Shown: positions 1 through 8,166 of the stretch, one piece after another
Position numbering within the stretch: position 1 is the first letter of the stretch
How the letters are laid out: every line of letters starts with the position of its first letter
NCBI GenBank assembly: GCA_031555145.1
Contig: JAVBUR010000043.1
Location: 1-64,000 of the forward strand
DNA: 64,000 bases
Direction of reading: 5' to 3'
From: JAJDIA01 sp031555145
GTDB lineage: Bacteria; Bacteroidota; Bacteroidia; Bacteroidales; Tannerellaceae
Notes under the pieces: model-generated
Told to the model about the DNA's origin: nothing
Databases searched by the model: none
What the model saw: the letters and a program-made list of their open reading frames with translations, nothing else
Translations under genes and position numbers: made by a program

Positions 1-134
1 GGACAATCGAAGAGGTCGGGCGGGAGGTCGGTATTGCACAGCCCTATAACTTCTCCCGCTGGTTTAAAAAAGTAACCGGAATGACGCTGCAAGAATGGCG
101 AAAACAGAGCGACGCAAATAGTGATCAGGTTTAG
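1..134 (+). CDS. C-terminal end of an AraC-family HTH regulator (partial)
   Basis: An open frame (frame 3, 43 codons then TAG) enters from the left edge. It reads TIEEVGREVGIAQPYNFSRW followed by FKKVTGMTLQEWRK, the second helix-turn-helix and terminal helix of the AraC/XylS DNA-binding domain (normally ..GF.d.SYFsR.FKk..G.tP..yR). Only the end is visible, so it cannot be told whether this is a simple AraC protein or the output domain of a hybrid two-component system, both common in Bacteroidales. A strong hairpin follows 51 bases downstream. Confidence 0.8.
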   Translation, partial: TIEEVGREVGIAQPYNFSRWFKKVTGMTLQEWRKQSDANSDQV

Positions 135-185
135 TTTGCCCGTTTATAAATATCCTCAAAACAAACTAAACTTATCCAACCATAT

Positions 186-243
186 AAAATACTGCTGGCG
201 AAAAGAAAAATTAATGTTTTTTTCTTTTCGCCAGCAGTATTTT
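186..243 (+). terminator. Long perfect hairpin, probable terminator of the AraC-type gene
   Basis: A perfect 25-base inverted repeat (186-210 with 219-243) encloses an 8-nt loop. The stem has a GC-rich centre (CTGCTGGCG) flanked by A/T tracts on both sides, so it could stop transcription in either direction. It is unusually long for an intrinsic terminator. The remainder of 135-392 shows no coding signal. Confidence 0.7.
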
Positions 244-392
244 CTTTCTGTAAGGCCATTTTTGTGTAATGGAAGCAGAAGAAAACACATCCAAATACAT
301 CTAAAAATTTACCTCTAACTTTATATTTGTTTGCTTTATTCCGGCTAAATCCATCCGTTTTGTGTCATAAATGTGTCATAACCATAAAAACA

Positions 393-420
393 AAGAGGTT
401 AGACAGATGTCTAACCTCTT
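393..420 (-). terminator. Terminator downstream of tRNA-Pro / aroB-alaS unit
   Basis: The inverted repeat AAGAGGTTAGAC / GTCTAACCTCTT (393-404 with 409-420) has a 4-nt loop. On the minus strand it is followed by TTTGTTTTTA, the expected U-rich tail. It lies just past the 3' end of the minus-strand tRNA. Confidence 0.8.
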
Positions 421-432
421 GATTCTCAGCTG

Positions 433-508
433 TCGGGATGACAAGATTCGAACTTGCGACCACACGCCCCCCAGACGCGTACTCTAAACCGGGCTGAGCT
501 ACACCCCG
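433..508 (-). tRNA. tRNA-Pro(GGG)
   Basis: On the minus strand the sequence folds as a complete 76-nt cloverleaf. The acceptor stem is CGGGGTG/CATCCCG with discriminator A. The D-stem is GCTC/GAGT. The anticodon stem-loop carries CTGGGGG, giving anticodon GGG. The variable loop is TGGTC and the T-arm is GCAAG-TTCGAAT-CTTGT. CCA is not encoded. It has its own promoter overlapping the aroB 3' end, so it need not depend on aroB transcription. Confidence 0.95.
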
Positions 509-518
509 AATTATGCTG

Positions 519-549
519 CAAAGGTAAGGCTTTCCGTTCAAATTCCAAA
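519..549 (-). promoter_or_regulatory. Bacteroidetes promoter of tRNA-Pro
   Basis: Read on the minus strand there is TTTG (546-549), exactly 19 nt, then TACCTTTG (519-526), matching the Bacteroidetes -33/-7 consensus. The -33 element lies inside the last codons of aroB. Confidence 0.8.
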
Positions 550-1599
550 GCTTTCGCGGTAAAAATCCAGTGATTCAAGGATTTTTTCCGTGGGAACCGA
601 TTGGTTGATGCGGATGTCGCCTACTTTAGCCAGCAAGGTAAAGTTGATGATGCCTCCTTCGTTTTTCTTGTCGTGCGTCATGAAGCGGATAAGGGCTTCA
701 TAGTCCTTACATTCGAAGTGGAAGGGAGGGTAATATTCTTTGAGATAGTAGACTACCTGACTTAGCTTGTCCATCGGGAACCCGCATTGCTTATACGAAA
801 GGTACAGCTCGCAGACCATCCCGGCAGCCACGGCATGACCGTGCAGGATGGGACGATCCTGGGCGAACGACAGACTTTCGAAGGCATGTCCCACCGTATG
901 GCCGAAGTTTAGCGCCTTGCGGATGCCCTTTTCTTTCGGGTCTTCAGCAACGATCTGCTCCTTGACGGCTACAGATTGTGCCACCATCCGGTTGAGGAAG
1001 ACATAGTCGGGTATACCATCGAGATCGAACAGCAGTACCGACGCATAGTTATCCATTGAACTGATCAGCGCATGCTTAATCATCTCAGCATAACCCGAAA
1101 GCAGGTTATCGCGATCGAGCGTCCGGAGGAATTCACAGTCAATAAACACACAGAGAGGAGGATAAAAACTGCCGACCTCATTCTTGAGGCCGTTGAAGTT
1201 GATCCCCGTCTTACCCCCGACAGCGGCATCGACCGATGCCATCAGCGTAGTGGGGACGTTGATTGTACGGATGCCCCGTTTGAAGGTGGCACCGGCAAAA
1301 CCGCCCATGTCGGTGATCATCCCGCCCCCCAGGTTCAGGAGGATGGAATCGCGCGAAGCGCCGCCGTCCGAGAGGCACTTCCAGATATGAGCCAACTGGC
1401 TCACTTCCTTGTGCGTGTCGCCGGCATCCACCGTGATCACCATTGCCTCAGCAATAGCCGGGACGGATTGGATCAAGGGGAAACACTTCGCCTGCGTATT
1501 CGAATCCGTAAGGACGAACAGCTTATGATACGTCAGCGAAGCAAGGAAGTCCTGCAATTCAGTCTTCAAGTCTTTGCATATCACTACTTGTTGTTCCAT
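538..1599 (-). CDS. aroB: 3-dehydroquinate synthase
   Basis: Shikimate-pathway enzyme that converts DAHP to 3-dehydroquinate, using NAD and a divalent metal in the cytoplasm. The 353 residues match the usual family length. Visible signatures are the nucleotide-binding glycine run NLGGGMITDMGGFAG near residues 89-103, PTTLMASVDAAVGGKTG near 116-132, and the metal ligands E172 (SGYAEMIKHAL), H234 (NFGHTVGHAFE) and H253 (LHGHAV). It starts 21 bases after the alaS stop on the same strand, so it is probably co-transcribed with alaS. The ATG giving MEQQVVICKD is the only sensible start. Confidence 0.97.
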   Translation of the reverse strand: MEQQVVICKDLKTELQDFLASLTYHKLFVLTDSNTQAKCFPLIQSVPAIAEAMVITVDAGDTHKEVSQLAHIWKCLSDGGASRDSILLNLGGGMITDMGGFAGATFKRGIRTINVPTTLMASVDAAVGGKTGINFNGLKNEVGSFYPPLCVFIDCEFLRTLDRDNLLSGYAEMIKHALISSMDNYASVLLFDLDGIPDYVFLNRMVAQSVAVKEQIVAEDPKEKGIRKALNFGHTVGHAFESLSFAQDRPILHGHAVAAGMVCELYLSYKQCGFPMDKLSQVVYYLKEYYPPFHFECKDYEALIRFMTHDKKNEGGIINFTLLAKVGDIRINQSVPTEKILESLDFYRESFGI

Positions 1600-1620
1600 A
1601 CAGTCGGTTGATTAGATTGA

Positions 1621-4242
1621 TTAGTGTGAGGTGATTGCTTCGACAAGGGCATCTACGGCAATGGTCAATCCTTCCACATTCTTACCACCGGCGGTAGCAA
1701 AGTGCGGTTGTCCACCACCACCACCCTGGATATGGACGGCAGCATCTTTTACCAGTTTGGCGGCATTCATACCGTCGGCCACGAGGTCGTCGCTCAACAT
1801 CACCATCAGCGACGGTTTGGCTTCGTCCATGATACCGGCTACGAAAGCGAATGTGCCTTCGGTTTCGCCTTTGATCTGGAAGGCCACGTCTTTCATCGCA
1901 TCGGGGTTGCCCTTACCGGCAAAGCGGATGATGCGTACACCGTTCACAACCGTAGAGTTAGCAATGATTTGTTTCTTCAGGAAGCCGGCTTTTTCCTTGA
2001 TGTAGTCTTCCAACTGTTTCTTCATCTCGGCGCTTTCTTCGATCGACTTGCGGATGGCCTGTGCCACATTCGGCATATTGTTGAACATCATGCGGAGTTC
2101 GCGAATCAGATCCTGGTGCGAGAAGGCGAAGTTATCAGCCGCTTCGGCCGTGACGGCTTCGATACGACGTACACCGGCAGCGATAGAGCTCTCGCCGATG
2201 ATACGCATCGTTCCGATCATACCGGTTGCCGGGATATGAGTACCCCCGCAGAGCTCGATCGAACTACCATATTTTACTACGCGTACATTTTCTCCATATT
2301 TTTCACCGAAGAGGGCCATAGCGCCAAGCTCCATCGCTTCGGCAATTGGCATATGGCGGCGTTCTTCGAGGGCGAAGTTCTGCCGTATCTTGGCATTGAC
2401 GATCTTTTCTACTTCGCGGGCTTCTTCTTCGGTCACCTTCTGGAAGTGGGAGAAGTCGAAACGCAGGGAGTCGGGTGAGACGTACGAACCTTTCTGTTCC
2501 ACATGGGTGCCGAGCACTTCGCGCAAGGCTTCGTGCAACAGGTGAGTCGCCGAGTGGTTGCATTCGCTCTGGATACGTTTCCGTTGGTTGATGGCGGCAG
2601 TAAAGGTAGCCGTCACGTCTTTCGGCAACTGGGCTACCAGGTGGACGGCGAGGTTATTCTCCCGTTTGGTATCGATCACGTCGATCTTTTCATCATCGCC
2701 GGTCAACCAGCCGGTATCACCTACCTGTCCCCCCATCTCGGCATAAAACGGCGTCTGGGTGAGGACGAGTTGATACAGTTCACGGTTCTTCTGTTTGATC
2801 TTACGGTAACGCAGGATCTCGGTCTCGCATTCGAACAGATCGTAGCCTACGAACTGGCTGTCGCCTTCGCGAACTACCATCCAGTCGCCTGTTTCGATGG
2901 CGGCAGCGTTGCGGGCGCGTTCTTTCTGCTCCTGCATCTTGGCGTCGAACTCGGCGTGGTTTACTTCCATGCCCCGTTCGCGAAGGATGAGTTCCGTCAA
3001 ATCTAACGGGAAACCACACGTATCATATAAATAAAAAGCGACAGCCCCGGGAAGTGTTTCCGTATTGTCTTCTTTTGCCTTTTTTATAGCATTATCCAAC
3101 AATTTAATACCTGTTTCCAGCGTACGGAGGAACGATTCTTCTTCTTCCTTGATGACTTTTTCGATCAGTGTCTGCTGTGCGATCAACTCAGGATAAGCGT
3201 CGCCCATTGTATCGATCAACGCCGGCAGCAGCGTGTACATAAAGGCTTCACGGCGACCGAGGAACGTATATCCATAACGCACGGCGCGGCGGAGAATGCG
3301 GCGGATCACGTACCCGGCCTTGGCATTCGACGGCAACTGTCCATCGGTAATGGCAAAGGAGATGGTGCGGATATGGTCGGCAATCACACGCATAGCGATA
3401 TCCTTTTCCTTATCTTCTCCATAGACTGAACCTGTGCGGGCGGCCAGATCCTGGATGATCGGCTGGAACACATCCGTATCGTAGTTGGATGTCTTTCCCT
3501 GGATCGACATACAGAGGCGTTCGAATCCCATACCGGTATCAATGACACGGGCGGGCAGTCCATCCAGTGAACCGTCACTCAGGCGGTTGTACTGCATAAA
3601 GACGAGGTTCCAGATTTCGATCACCTGCGGATGGTCATGGTTCACCAACGAAGCGCCGGAAACGGCAGCCCGTTCGGCATCCGGACGGAGGTCGATATGT
3701 ATTTCGGAACAGGGGCCACAGGGACCTGTGTCACCCATTTCCCAAAAGTTGTCTTTCTTGTTACCGTTCAGGATATGATCCAACGGCAGGAATTGTTCCC
3801 AGTAGCCGGCGGCTTCGTCGTCGCGGTCGAGGTTCTCGGCCTTGCTGCCTTCAAAGACCGTGGCATAGAGGCGTTTGGGATCGAGTTTCAACACATCCAC
3901 CAGGTATTCCCACGCCCATTCGATGGCTTCTTTCTTGAAGTAATCGCCGAACGACCAGTTACCAAGCATCTCGAACATGGTATGATGATACGTATCATGC
4001 CCCACCTCTTCGAGGTCGTTATGCTTGCCGCTTACCCGGAGACATTTCTGCGAGTCGGCGATACGTGAATATTTGATGGGAACATTTCCCAGGATAATGT
4101 CTTTGAACTGGTTCATACCCGCATTAGTGAACATCAACGTGGGGTCTCCCTTAATAACCATCGGAGCTGAGGGGACGATTTGATGTCCTTTGGAGGCAAA
4201 AAATGCCTTGTACGATTCGCGGATTTCTTTTGCTGTCAACAT
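1621..4242 (-). CDS. alaS: Alanyl-tRNA synthetase
   Basis: Charges tRNA-Ala. With the start at 4242 (MLTAKEIRESYKAFF) the protein is 873 residues, very close to the E. coli enzyme. The class II catalytic core is evident (PTLMFTNAGMNQFKD; GHDTYHHTMFEMLGNWSFGDYF). The editing and zinc motifs are HSATHLLH near residue 563 and CGGTH near 665, followed by a C-terminal dimerisation region ending in a glycine-rich GGGGGQPHFATAGG motif. An upstream in-frame start at 4287 is rejected because it would fall inside the -7 promoter element at 4285-4292. Its extra residues also do not resemble the family N-terminus. Confidence 0.98.
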   Translation of the reverse strand: MLTAKEIRESYKAFFASKGHQIVPSAPMVIKGDPTLMFTNAGMNQFKDIILGNVPIKYSRIADSQKCLRVSGKHNDLEEVGHDTYHHTMFEMLGNWSFGDYFKKEAIEWAWEYLVDVLKLDPKRLYATVFEGSKAENLDRDDEAAGYWEQFLPLDHILNGNKKDNFWEMGDTGPCGPCSEIHIDLRPDAERAAVSGASLVNHDHPQVIEIWNLVFMQYNRLSDGSLDGLPARVIDTGMGFERLCMSIQGKTSNYDTDVFQPIIQDLAARTGSVYGEDKEKDIAMRVIADHIRTISFAITDGQLPSNAKAGYVIRRILRRAVRYGYTFLGRREAFMYTLLPALIDTMGDAYPELIAQQTLIEKVIKEEEESFLRTLETGIKLLDNAIKKAKEDNTETLPGAVAFYLYDTCGFPLDLTELILRERGMEVNHAEFDAKMQEQKERARNAAAIETGDWMVVREGDSQFVGYDLFECETEILRYRKIKQKNRELYQLVLTQTPFYAEMGGQVGDTGWLTGDDEKIDVIDTKRENNLAVHLVAQLPKDVTATFTAAINQRKRIQSECNHSATHLLHEALREVLGTHVEQKGSYVSPDSLRFDFSHFQKVTEEEAREVEKIVNAKIRQNFALEERRHMPIAEAMELGAMALFGEKYGENVRVVKYGSSIELCGGTHIPATGMIGTMRIIGESSIAAGVRRIEAVTAEAADNFAFSHQDLIRELRMMFNNMPNVAQAIRKSIEESAEMKKQLEDYIKEKAGFLKKQIIANSTVVNGVRIIRFAGKGNPDAMKDVAFQIKGETEGTFAFVAGIMDEAKPSLMVMLSDDLVADGMNAAKLVKDAAVHIQGGGGGQPHFATAGGKNVEGLTIAVDALVEAITSH

Positions 4243-4280
4243 AATACTATAATTGCTCTCGTTAATAATCTCAAAAAGGA

Positions 4281-4311
4281 TTTGCAAAAGTACGGCAAAT
4301 TATTATTTTTG
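4281..4311 (+). promoter_or_regulatory. Bacteroidetes promoter of the M23 peptidase operon
   Basis: TTTG (4281-4284), a 19-nt spacer, then TATTTTTG (4304-4311) matches the consensus exactly. Transcription would start near 4316, about 22 nt before the ATG at 4338. It overlaps the divergent alaS -7 element. Confidence 0.8.
4285..4292 (-). promoter_or_regulatory. -7 element for alaS
   Basis: The minus strand reads TACTTTTG (TAnnTTTG), which places transcription initiation near 4280 and leaves a leader of about 38 nt before the alaS ATG. No clear TTTG -33 box is seen 19 nt upstream. It lies wholly inside the divergent promoter of the M23 gene. Confidence 0.55.
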
Positions 4312-4337
4312 CGTCAGTTTCCATTGTAAATTATTCT

Positions 4338-5321
4338 ATGAAGCTATTCAAAAGCCGTAAAACATATTATCGTTATAACCCCGCCACGGATAACTACGAG
4401 CGCGTATACCCGTCCGGAAGGGACAGGGCATATAGCGTACTGCGGCATTTGAGCACGGGGATCGTGTTCGGAATCGCCGTCTTTTTCGGCATGATGTACC
4501 TGGTCGATTCACCGATGGAAGCCCTATTACGGAAAGAGAATAAGCTGCTCCATACGCAGTATGAAGTGCTTTCGCTCCGCATGGATGAAGTGTCGCAGGT
4601 GATGGAAGAGGTCCAGCAACGCGACGAAAACCTCTACCGTACCATCTTCCACGCCGAGTCGATCCCCGAGTCTGTCCGCAAGTCGGGTTTCGGCGGAAGT
4701 AGCCGTTACGAACAACTGATGGAATTGTCGGATGCCGACCTGGTAGTGTCGACCACCCGGAAGATGGATATCCTGCGGAAACAACTCTATATCCAATCCA
4801 ATTCGCTGGAAGAACTGATCGAGTTGGGTAAGACCCAGGAAGAACGGACGCAATGTATCCCTGCTATCCAACCGGTAGCGAATAAAGACCTCAACAGTAC
4901 GGCATCGGGTTACGGTTTCCGGATCGACCCGATCTATCGTGTACCCCGCTTCCATTCGGGTATGGACTTCTCGGCCAAGATCGGCACCGATATCTATGCC
5001 ACCGGCGACGGCGTCGTGACCTATGCCGCCTGGAAACAAGGATATGGTAATTGCCTTGTGATCAATCATGGCTTCGGCTATGAAACACTCTATGGGCATA
5101 TGAATAAATTTAAAGCACGTGTAGGACAGAAAGTGACCCGTGGCCAAGTGATCGGTGAAGTAGGAAATACCGGTAAATCAACAGGCCCCCATCTACATTA
5201 TGAAGTGATTGTCAGGGGACAGTATGACAACCCTGCCAAATATTATTTCATGGATTTAACACCCGAAGAATACGACCGGATGATCCAGATTGCGGAACAC
5301 CACGGTCAGGTTATGGATTAA
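4338..5321 (+). CDS. Membrane-anchored M23 family metallopeptidase (LytM/murein endopeptidase type)
   Basis: A 327-residue inner-membrane protein with a periplasmic catalytic domain that probably cleaves or positions at peptidoglycan cross-bridges. A short basic cytoplasmic tail is followed by one transmembrane segment (about 38-56), a helical coiled-coil-like region (about 60-165) and the M23 domain (about 185-305). Zinc and catalytic residues are present: H206 and D210 in HSGMD, H254 in YGHM and H285/H287 in PHLHYEV, so the enzyme looks active rather than an EnvC/NlpD-type activator. The MerR-like gene follows 11 bases later, suggesting one transcript. Confidence 0.9.
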   Translation: MKLFKSRKTYYRYNPATDNYERVYPSGRDRAYSVLRHLSTGIVFGIAVFFGMMYLVDSPMEALLRKENKLLHTQYEVLSLRMDEVSQVMEEVQQRDENLYRTIFHAESIPESVRKSGFGGSSRYEQLMELSDADLVVSTTRKMDILRKQLYIQSNSLEELIELGKTQEERTQCIPAIQPVANKDLNSTASGYGFRIDPIYRVPRFHSGMDFSAKIGTDIYATGDGVVTYAAWKQGYGNCLVINHGFGYETLYGHMNKFKARVGQKVTRGQVIGEVGNTGKSTGPHLHYEVIVRGQYDNPAKYYFMDLTPEEYDRMIQIAEHHGQVMD

Positions 5322-5332
5322 AACACAAACGT

Positions 5333-5689
5333 ATGGCCCTTAAGAAAGACAAAAATCTGAAATTGTATTATTCCATCAGCGAAGTAGCGCAGATGTTCGA
5401 CATCAACGAGTCTACACTCCGCTTTTGGGAGAAGGAGTTTGACATTATCAACCCGCGTAAAACGCCGAAAGGAACCCGGTTCTATAAACAGGAGGATATC
5501 GATTCCATACGCCTGATCTTCCATTTGGTGAAAGAACGAGGCATGACCCTGGCCGGCGCCCGCCAGAAACTGAAAGACAACAAGGACACCACTGTCCGCC
5601 AGGAAGAGATCGTACACCGCCTCAAACAGATCAAAGAAGAACTGATCGCCATGCGGGAAGCCTTCGAAGCCTATGGTGGTAAAGAATAG
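5333..5689 (+). CDS. MerR-family transcriptional regulator (short, no obvious sensor domain)
   Basis: A 118-residue protein. Residues about 12-80 form the MerR winged helix-turn-helix (LYYSISEVAQMFDINESTLR, then FWEKEF and TRFYKQEDIDSIRLIFHLV). After it comes only a short helical stretch rich in K/E, probably the dimerisation coiled coil. No cysteine cluster or ligand domain is present, so metal or drug sensing is not supported. It sits 11 bases behind the M23 peptidase and ahead of a DUF3127 gene, and probably regulates a constitutive envelope or growth function. The target is unknown. Confidence 0.85.
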   Translation: MALKKDKNLKLYYSISEVAQMFDINESTLRFWEKEFDIINPRKTPKGTRFYKQEDIDSIRLIFHLVKERGMTLAGARQKLKDNKDTTVRQEEIVHRLKQIKEELIAMREAFEAYGGKE

Positions 5690-5772
5690 TCCGCAGTTAC
5701 CCATTTTTTGCTCATAACACAACAACTATAACCCCGAAAAGCCGTATCTTCGCGGCAAAAGGAATATTCAAC

Positions 5773-6162
5773 ATGGAAGTAACAGGAAAAATCATTGCCG
5801 TACTGCCCGAACAGGGAGGTATCAGCAAGACCGGAAACGAGTGGAAGAAACAAGAATATGTGTTGGAAACACAGGAGCAATACCCTAAGAAAGTATGCTT
5901 CCAACTGTTTGGCGCCGACCGTATCGCACAAGCCGCTATCCAGGCAGGCGAACTGTTGACCGTTTCGTTTGATATCGACAGCCGTGAATACCAGGGCCGT
6001 TGGTTTACCAATATCAGTGCCTGGAAAGTAGAACGCGCAGAAGCCGGAGCTGGCGCTCCCGCCTTTGTCACCCCCGACAACTTCGCCCCGGCAGCTGCCC
6101 CGATCGCCTCACCGGCTCCCGACTTCGGCCCTGCCAACCCGGTCGACGACCTGCCGTTCTAA
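5773..6162 (+). CDS. DUF3127 domain-containing protein (OB-fold-like, possible ssDNA-binding)
   Basis: The 129 residues include a beta-rich domain in residues 1-92 (MEVTGKIIAVLPEQGGISKT ... KKVCFQLFG ... LTVSFDIDSREYQGRWFTNI), as in the Bacteroidetes DUF3127 family. It is followed by a low-complexity Ala/Pro tail and the acidic end NPVDDLPF. That acidic, aromatic-terminated tail after a disordered linker is reminiscent of single-stranded DNA-binding proteins (SSB ends in DDDIPF). A nucleic-acid role is therefore a reasonable inference, not a demonstration. A clear terminator follows 68 bases after the stop. Confidence 0.85.
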   Translation: MEVTGKIIAVLPEQGGISKTGNEWKKQEYVLETQEQYPKKVCFQLFGADRIAQAAIQAGELLTVSFDIDSREYQGRWFTNISAWKVERAEAGAGAPAFVTPDNFAPAAAPIASPAPDFGPANPVDDLPF

Positions 6163-6230
6163 GCCACAAGCTCGCCCCCGAACCGGTAGCGATTCGCGCA
6201 TGTATCAACACAATCATGTACATTCATGTA

Positions 6231-6250
6231 AAGGCACCTCCGGGTGCCTT
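6231..6250 (+). terminator. Rho-independent terminator after the DUF3127 gene
   Basis: AAGGCACC / GGTGCCTT with a TCCG tetraloop, followed by TTTATT. Confidence 0.85.
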
Positions 6251-6287
6251 TTTATTCCAAAATCGGCAGACTAACTCATTTTATCAC

Positions 6288-6295
6288 TAACTTTG
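6288..6295 (+). promoter_or_regulatory. -7 element for PUL1 sigma factor
   Basis: TAACTTTG matches TAnnTTTG. It lies between the upstream terminator and the sigma-factor GTG at 6353, giving a leader of about 53 nt. A TTTG -33 box at standard spacing is absent, so the promoter may be weak or activator-dependent. Confidence 0.5.
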
Positions 6296-6352
6296 CATAT
6301 AGCGTGTTTATTGGAGATACAATAAAAGTCCAATGGTAAAAGACTGCAACAA

Positions 6353-6916
6353 GTGAAAGGAGTAGACAAAGACAAAGCATTTGAAGACATTTACGTTCGC
6401 TATTACACCCGGTTGAAACGTTTCACCCAGGAATATGTAGTAGCGGAAGAAGATGCGGAGAATATACTTCAGGACGTATTCCTTGATTTCTGGGAAAAAC
6501 GGGAAGCTTTACTCTCACATGTCAACCTGATTGCCTTCCTCTTTACAGCTATCAAAAGCCGTAGTATTGATTTCCTCCGTCGTAAAACGTTGGAACAGGA
6601 GGTCGTCAACCTGATACAGGAAGAATACTCACTTACATTGAAAATGAATTTGAATTCGTTACTGGCCTTTGACGAACATACCTTTTCGCAAGAAGAGACC
6701 GAAGAACTAATCAACCGGGCTATCGCTTCGCTCCCTGACAAGTGCCGGGAAATTTTTATTAAGAACAAGATCGAGGGCAAAAACCGAAAGGATATAGCGG
6801 CCGAACTGAACATCTCGATCAACACGATCGAGACCCAAATGACCATTGCCTACAAAAAGCTAAAAGCAAGCCTGAAAGACATGCATCCCCTATTCCTCTT
6901 CTTATTCTATTTATAG
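6353..6916 (+). CDS. ECF-type RNA polymerase sigma factor of PUL1 (Bacteroidetes FecI-like)
   Basis: 187 residues with sigma region 2 (AFEDIYVRYYTRLKRFTQEY, AENILQDVFLDFWEKRE) and region 4 (LINRAIASLPDKCREIFIKN, then GKNRKDIAAELNISINTIET). It should direct transcription of the adjacent SusCD operon once released by the FecR-like anti-sigma factor encoded 48 bases downstream. The start is GTG at 6353, since no in-frame ATG precedes region 2. The hydrophobic end (HPLFLFLFYL) is typical of this Bacteroidetes subgroup. Confidence 0.93.
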   Translation: MKGVDKDKAFEDIYVRYYTRLKRFTQEYVVAEEDAENILQDVFLDFWEKREALLSHVNLIAFLFTAIKSRSIDFLRRKTLEQEVVNLIQEEYSLTLKMNLNSLLAFDEHTFSQEETEELINRAIASLPDKCREIFIKNKIEGKNRKDIAAELNISINTIETQMTIAYKKLKASLKDMHPLFLFLFYL

Positions 6917-6964
6917 CGCTCGACAGGCATCTATTGGATCAATTTTGACTTTTACCAACTAAGT

Positions 6965-8020
6965 ATGAAAAAAAATAATTTTCTTTTGGCGGCTTTTCCC
7001 TCCCCGTTCGTTATAGATACATATACAGATAAAATGACAGCTGAAACAGAAAAACGTCTTCACCTCTACTTTCAGGACCAACTAAGTACTGAACAGCGGG
7101 TGGAGTTATTACGCGAAGTAGCATCAGACACATCTCTCAAACAACAATTTGTAGAGATGAAAAATCTGTATGCGTTAGCCGTCTTCTCCAACCAGGCTAC
7201 AGATCCGGATAAAAGTCGGAAAAGTTATCACCAGTTCATACAAAAGAACCGGAAGCAGCGGATCAGGCAATTAACGATAAAGTACTCCAAGTATGCTGCC
7301 GCCATTATCCTTTTAGTCATATCGACTTATTGGCTGACGTTGTATGCTGTACAGAAAGAGGAGGTAGAAGAAGAGATGCTCTCGTTGCATGTACCGGCAG
7401 GCCAACGGCTCCGGTTCAAGTTGCAAGATGGCACTTTGGTGTGGTTGAACGCCCAGTCTACCCTCACCTATCCAGCGCACTTTAGTAAAGAAAAGCGGAA
7501 AGTGGCCATAGAAGGGGAAGCCTTCTTCGATGTCACTAAAGATACAGATCGCCCTTTCATCGTCTCATCGCAAGGGATACAGATGGAAGTGCTGGGCACT
7601 ACCTTTAATGTCTACAGTTATCCGGAGGCCGGTTACATACAGACAAGCCTGTTGACGGGAAAACTGAAAGTGTATCCTGAGAATAAGGAATCGAAAGGTG
7701 TTATTTTACATCCTAACCAGCAGGTGACGATTGATGAGAGCCGAATGCATGTCGAAACCATTGCAGACGTCGGCCATTTCCTGTGGACAGAGGGTATTTA
7801 CAGCTTCCATAATCAGCCACTAAACATTATACTTCACAAACTGGAGCTATACTTTGATATCAAAATCATCGTGAATGATCCGACAATCTATACCTGGGAG
7901 TATACAGGCAAATTCCGCCAGCGCGATGGGATCGACGAAATTCTGCGCGTGATCAATAAGATACACAAGTTCAAAATTGAGAAGGATGAAGAAAACAATG
8001 CTATCATATTAAGTAGATAA
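6965..8020 (+). CDS. FecR-family anti-sigma factor of PUL1
   Basis: 351 residues. A cytoplasmic N-terminal sigma-binding part is followed by one transmembrane segment (about 109-127) and a periplasmic FecR domain (LHVPAGQRLRFKLQDGTLVW, then NAQSTLTYP and VAIEGEAFFDV). The C-terminal DUF4974-type domain (LNIILHKLELYFDIKIIVND) interacts with the STN domain of SusC-like receptors. It relays substrate binding at the outer membrane to the sigma factor. An internal ATG at 7034 (MTAETEKRLH) is an alternative start more in line with family length. Confidence 0.92.
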   Translation: MKKNNFLLAAFPSPFVIDTYTDKMTAETEKRLHLYFQDQLSTEQRVELLREVASDTSLKQQFVEMKNLYALAVFSNQATDPDKSRKSYHQFIQKNRKQRIRQLTIKYSKYAAAIILLVISTYWLTLYAVQKEEVEEEMLSLHVPAGQRLRFKLQDGTLVWLNAQSTLTYPAHFSKEKRKVAIEGEAFFDVTKDTDRPFIVSSQGIQMEVLGTTFNVYSYPEAGYIQTSLLTGKLKVYPENKESKGVILHPNQQVTIDESRMHVETIADVGHFLWTEGIYSFHNQPLNIILHKLELYFDIKIIVNDPTIYTWEYTGKFRQRDGIDEILRVINKIHKFKIEKDEENNAIILSR

Positions 8021-8082
8021 ACACTATTATTCAAACTTAAATCCAGTATGCCTATGATTATAAACCTCTTCTAAAACCGAAA

Positions 8083-8108
8083 ACGGAAGATGTTGGAGCA
8101 CCTTCCGT
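8083..8108 (+). other. Intercistronic hairpin before susC of PUL1
   Basis: ACGGAAG / CTTCCGT (8083-8089 with 8102-8108) sits in the 146-bp fecR-susC gap and is not followed by a T-run. It may be an RNA-processing or stability element that sets the high SusC:FecR ratio. The function is inferred from position only. Confidence 0.35.
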
Positions 8109-8166
8109 CGCGTAAGTAAACACCAGTATTCACATTTTTAGTATTCACTTAATATCTAACAAAGAT

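Noticed and set aside
121..318. 65-codon plus-strand open frame near the left edge
   Set aside because: It runs through the 25-bp inverted repeat and the end of the AraC-type gene, and has no domain or coding character.
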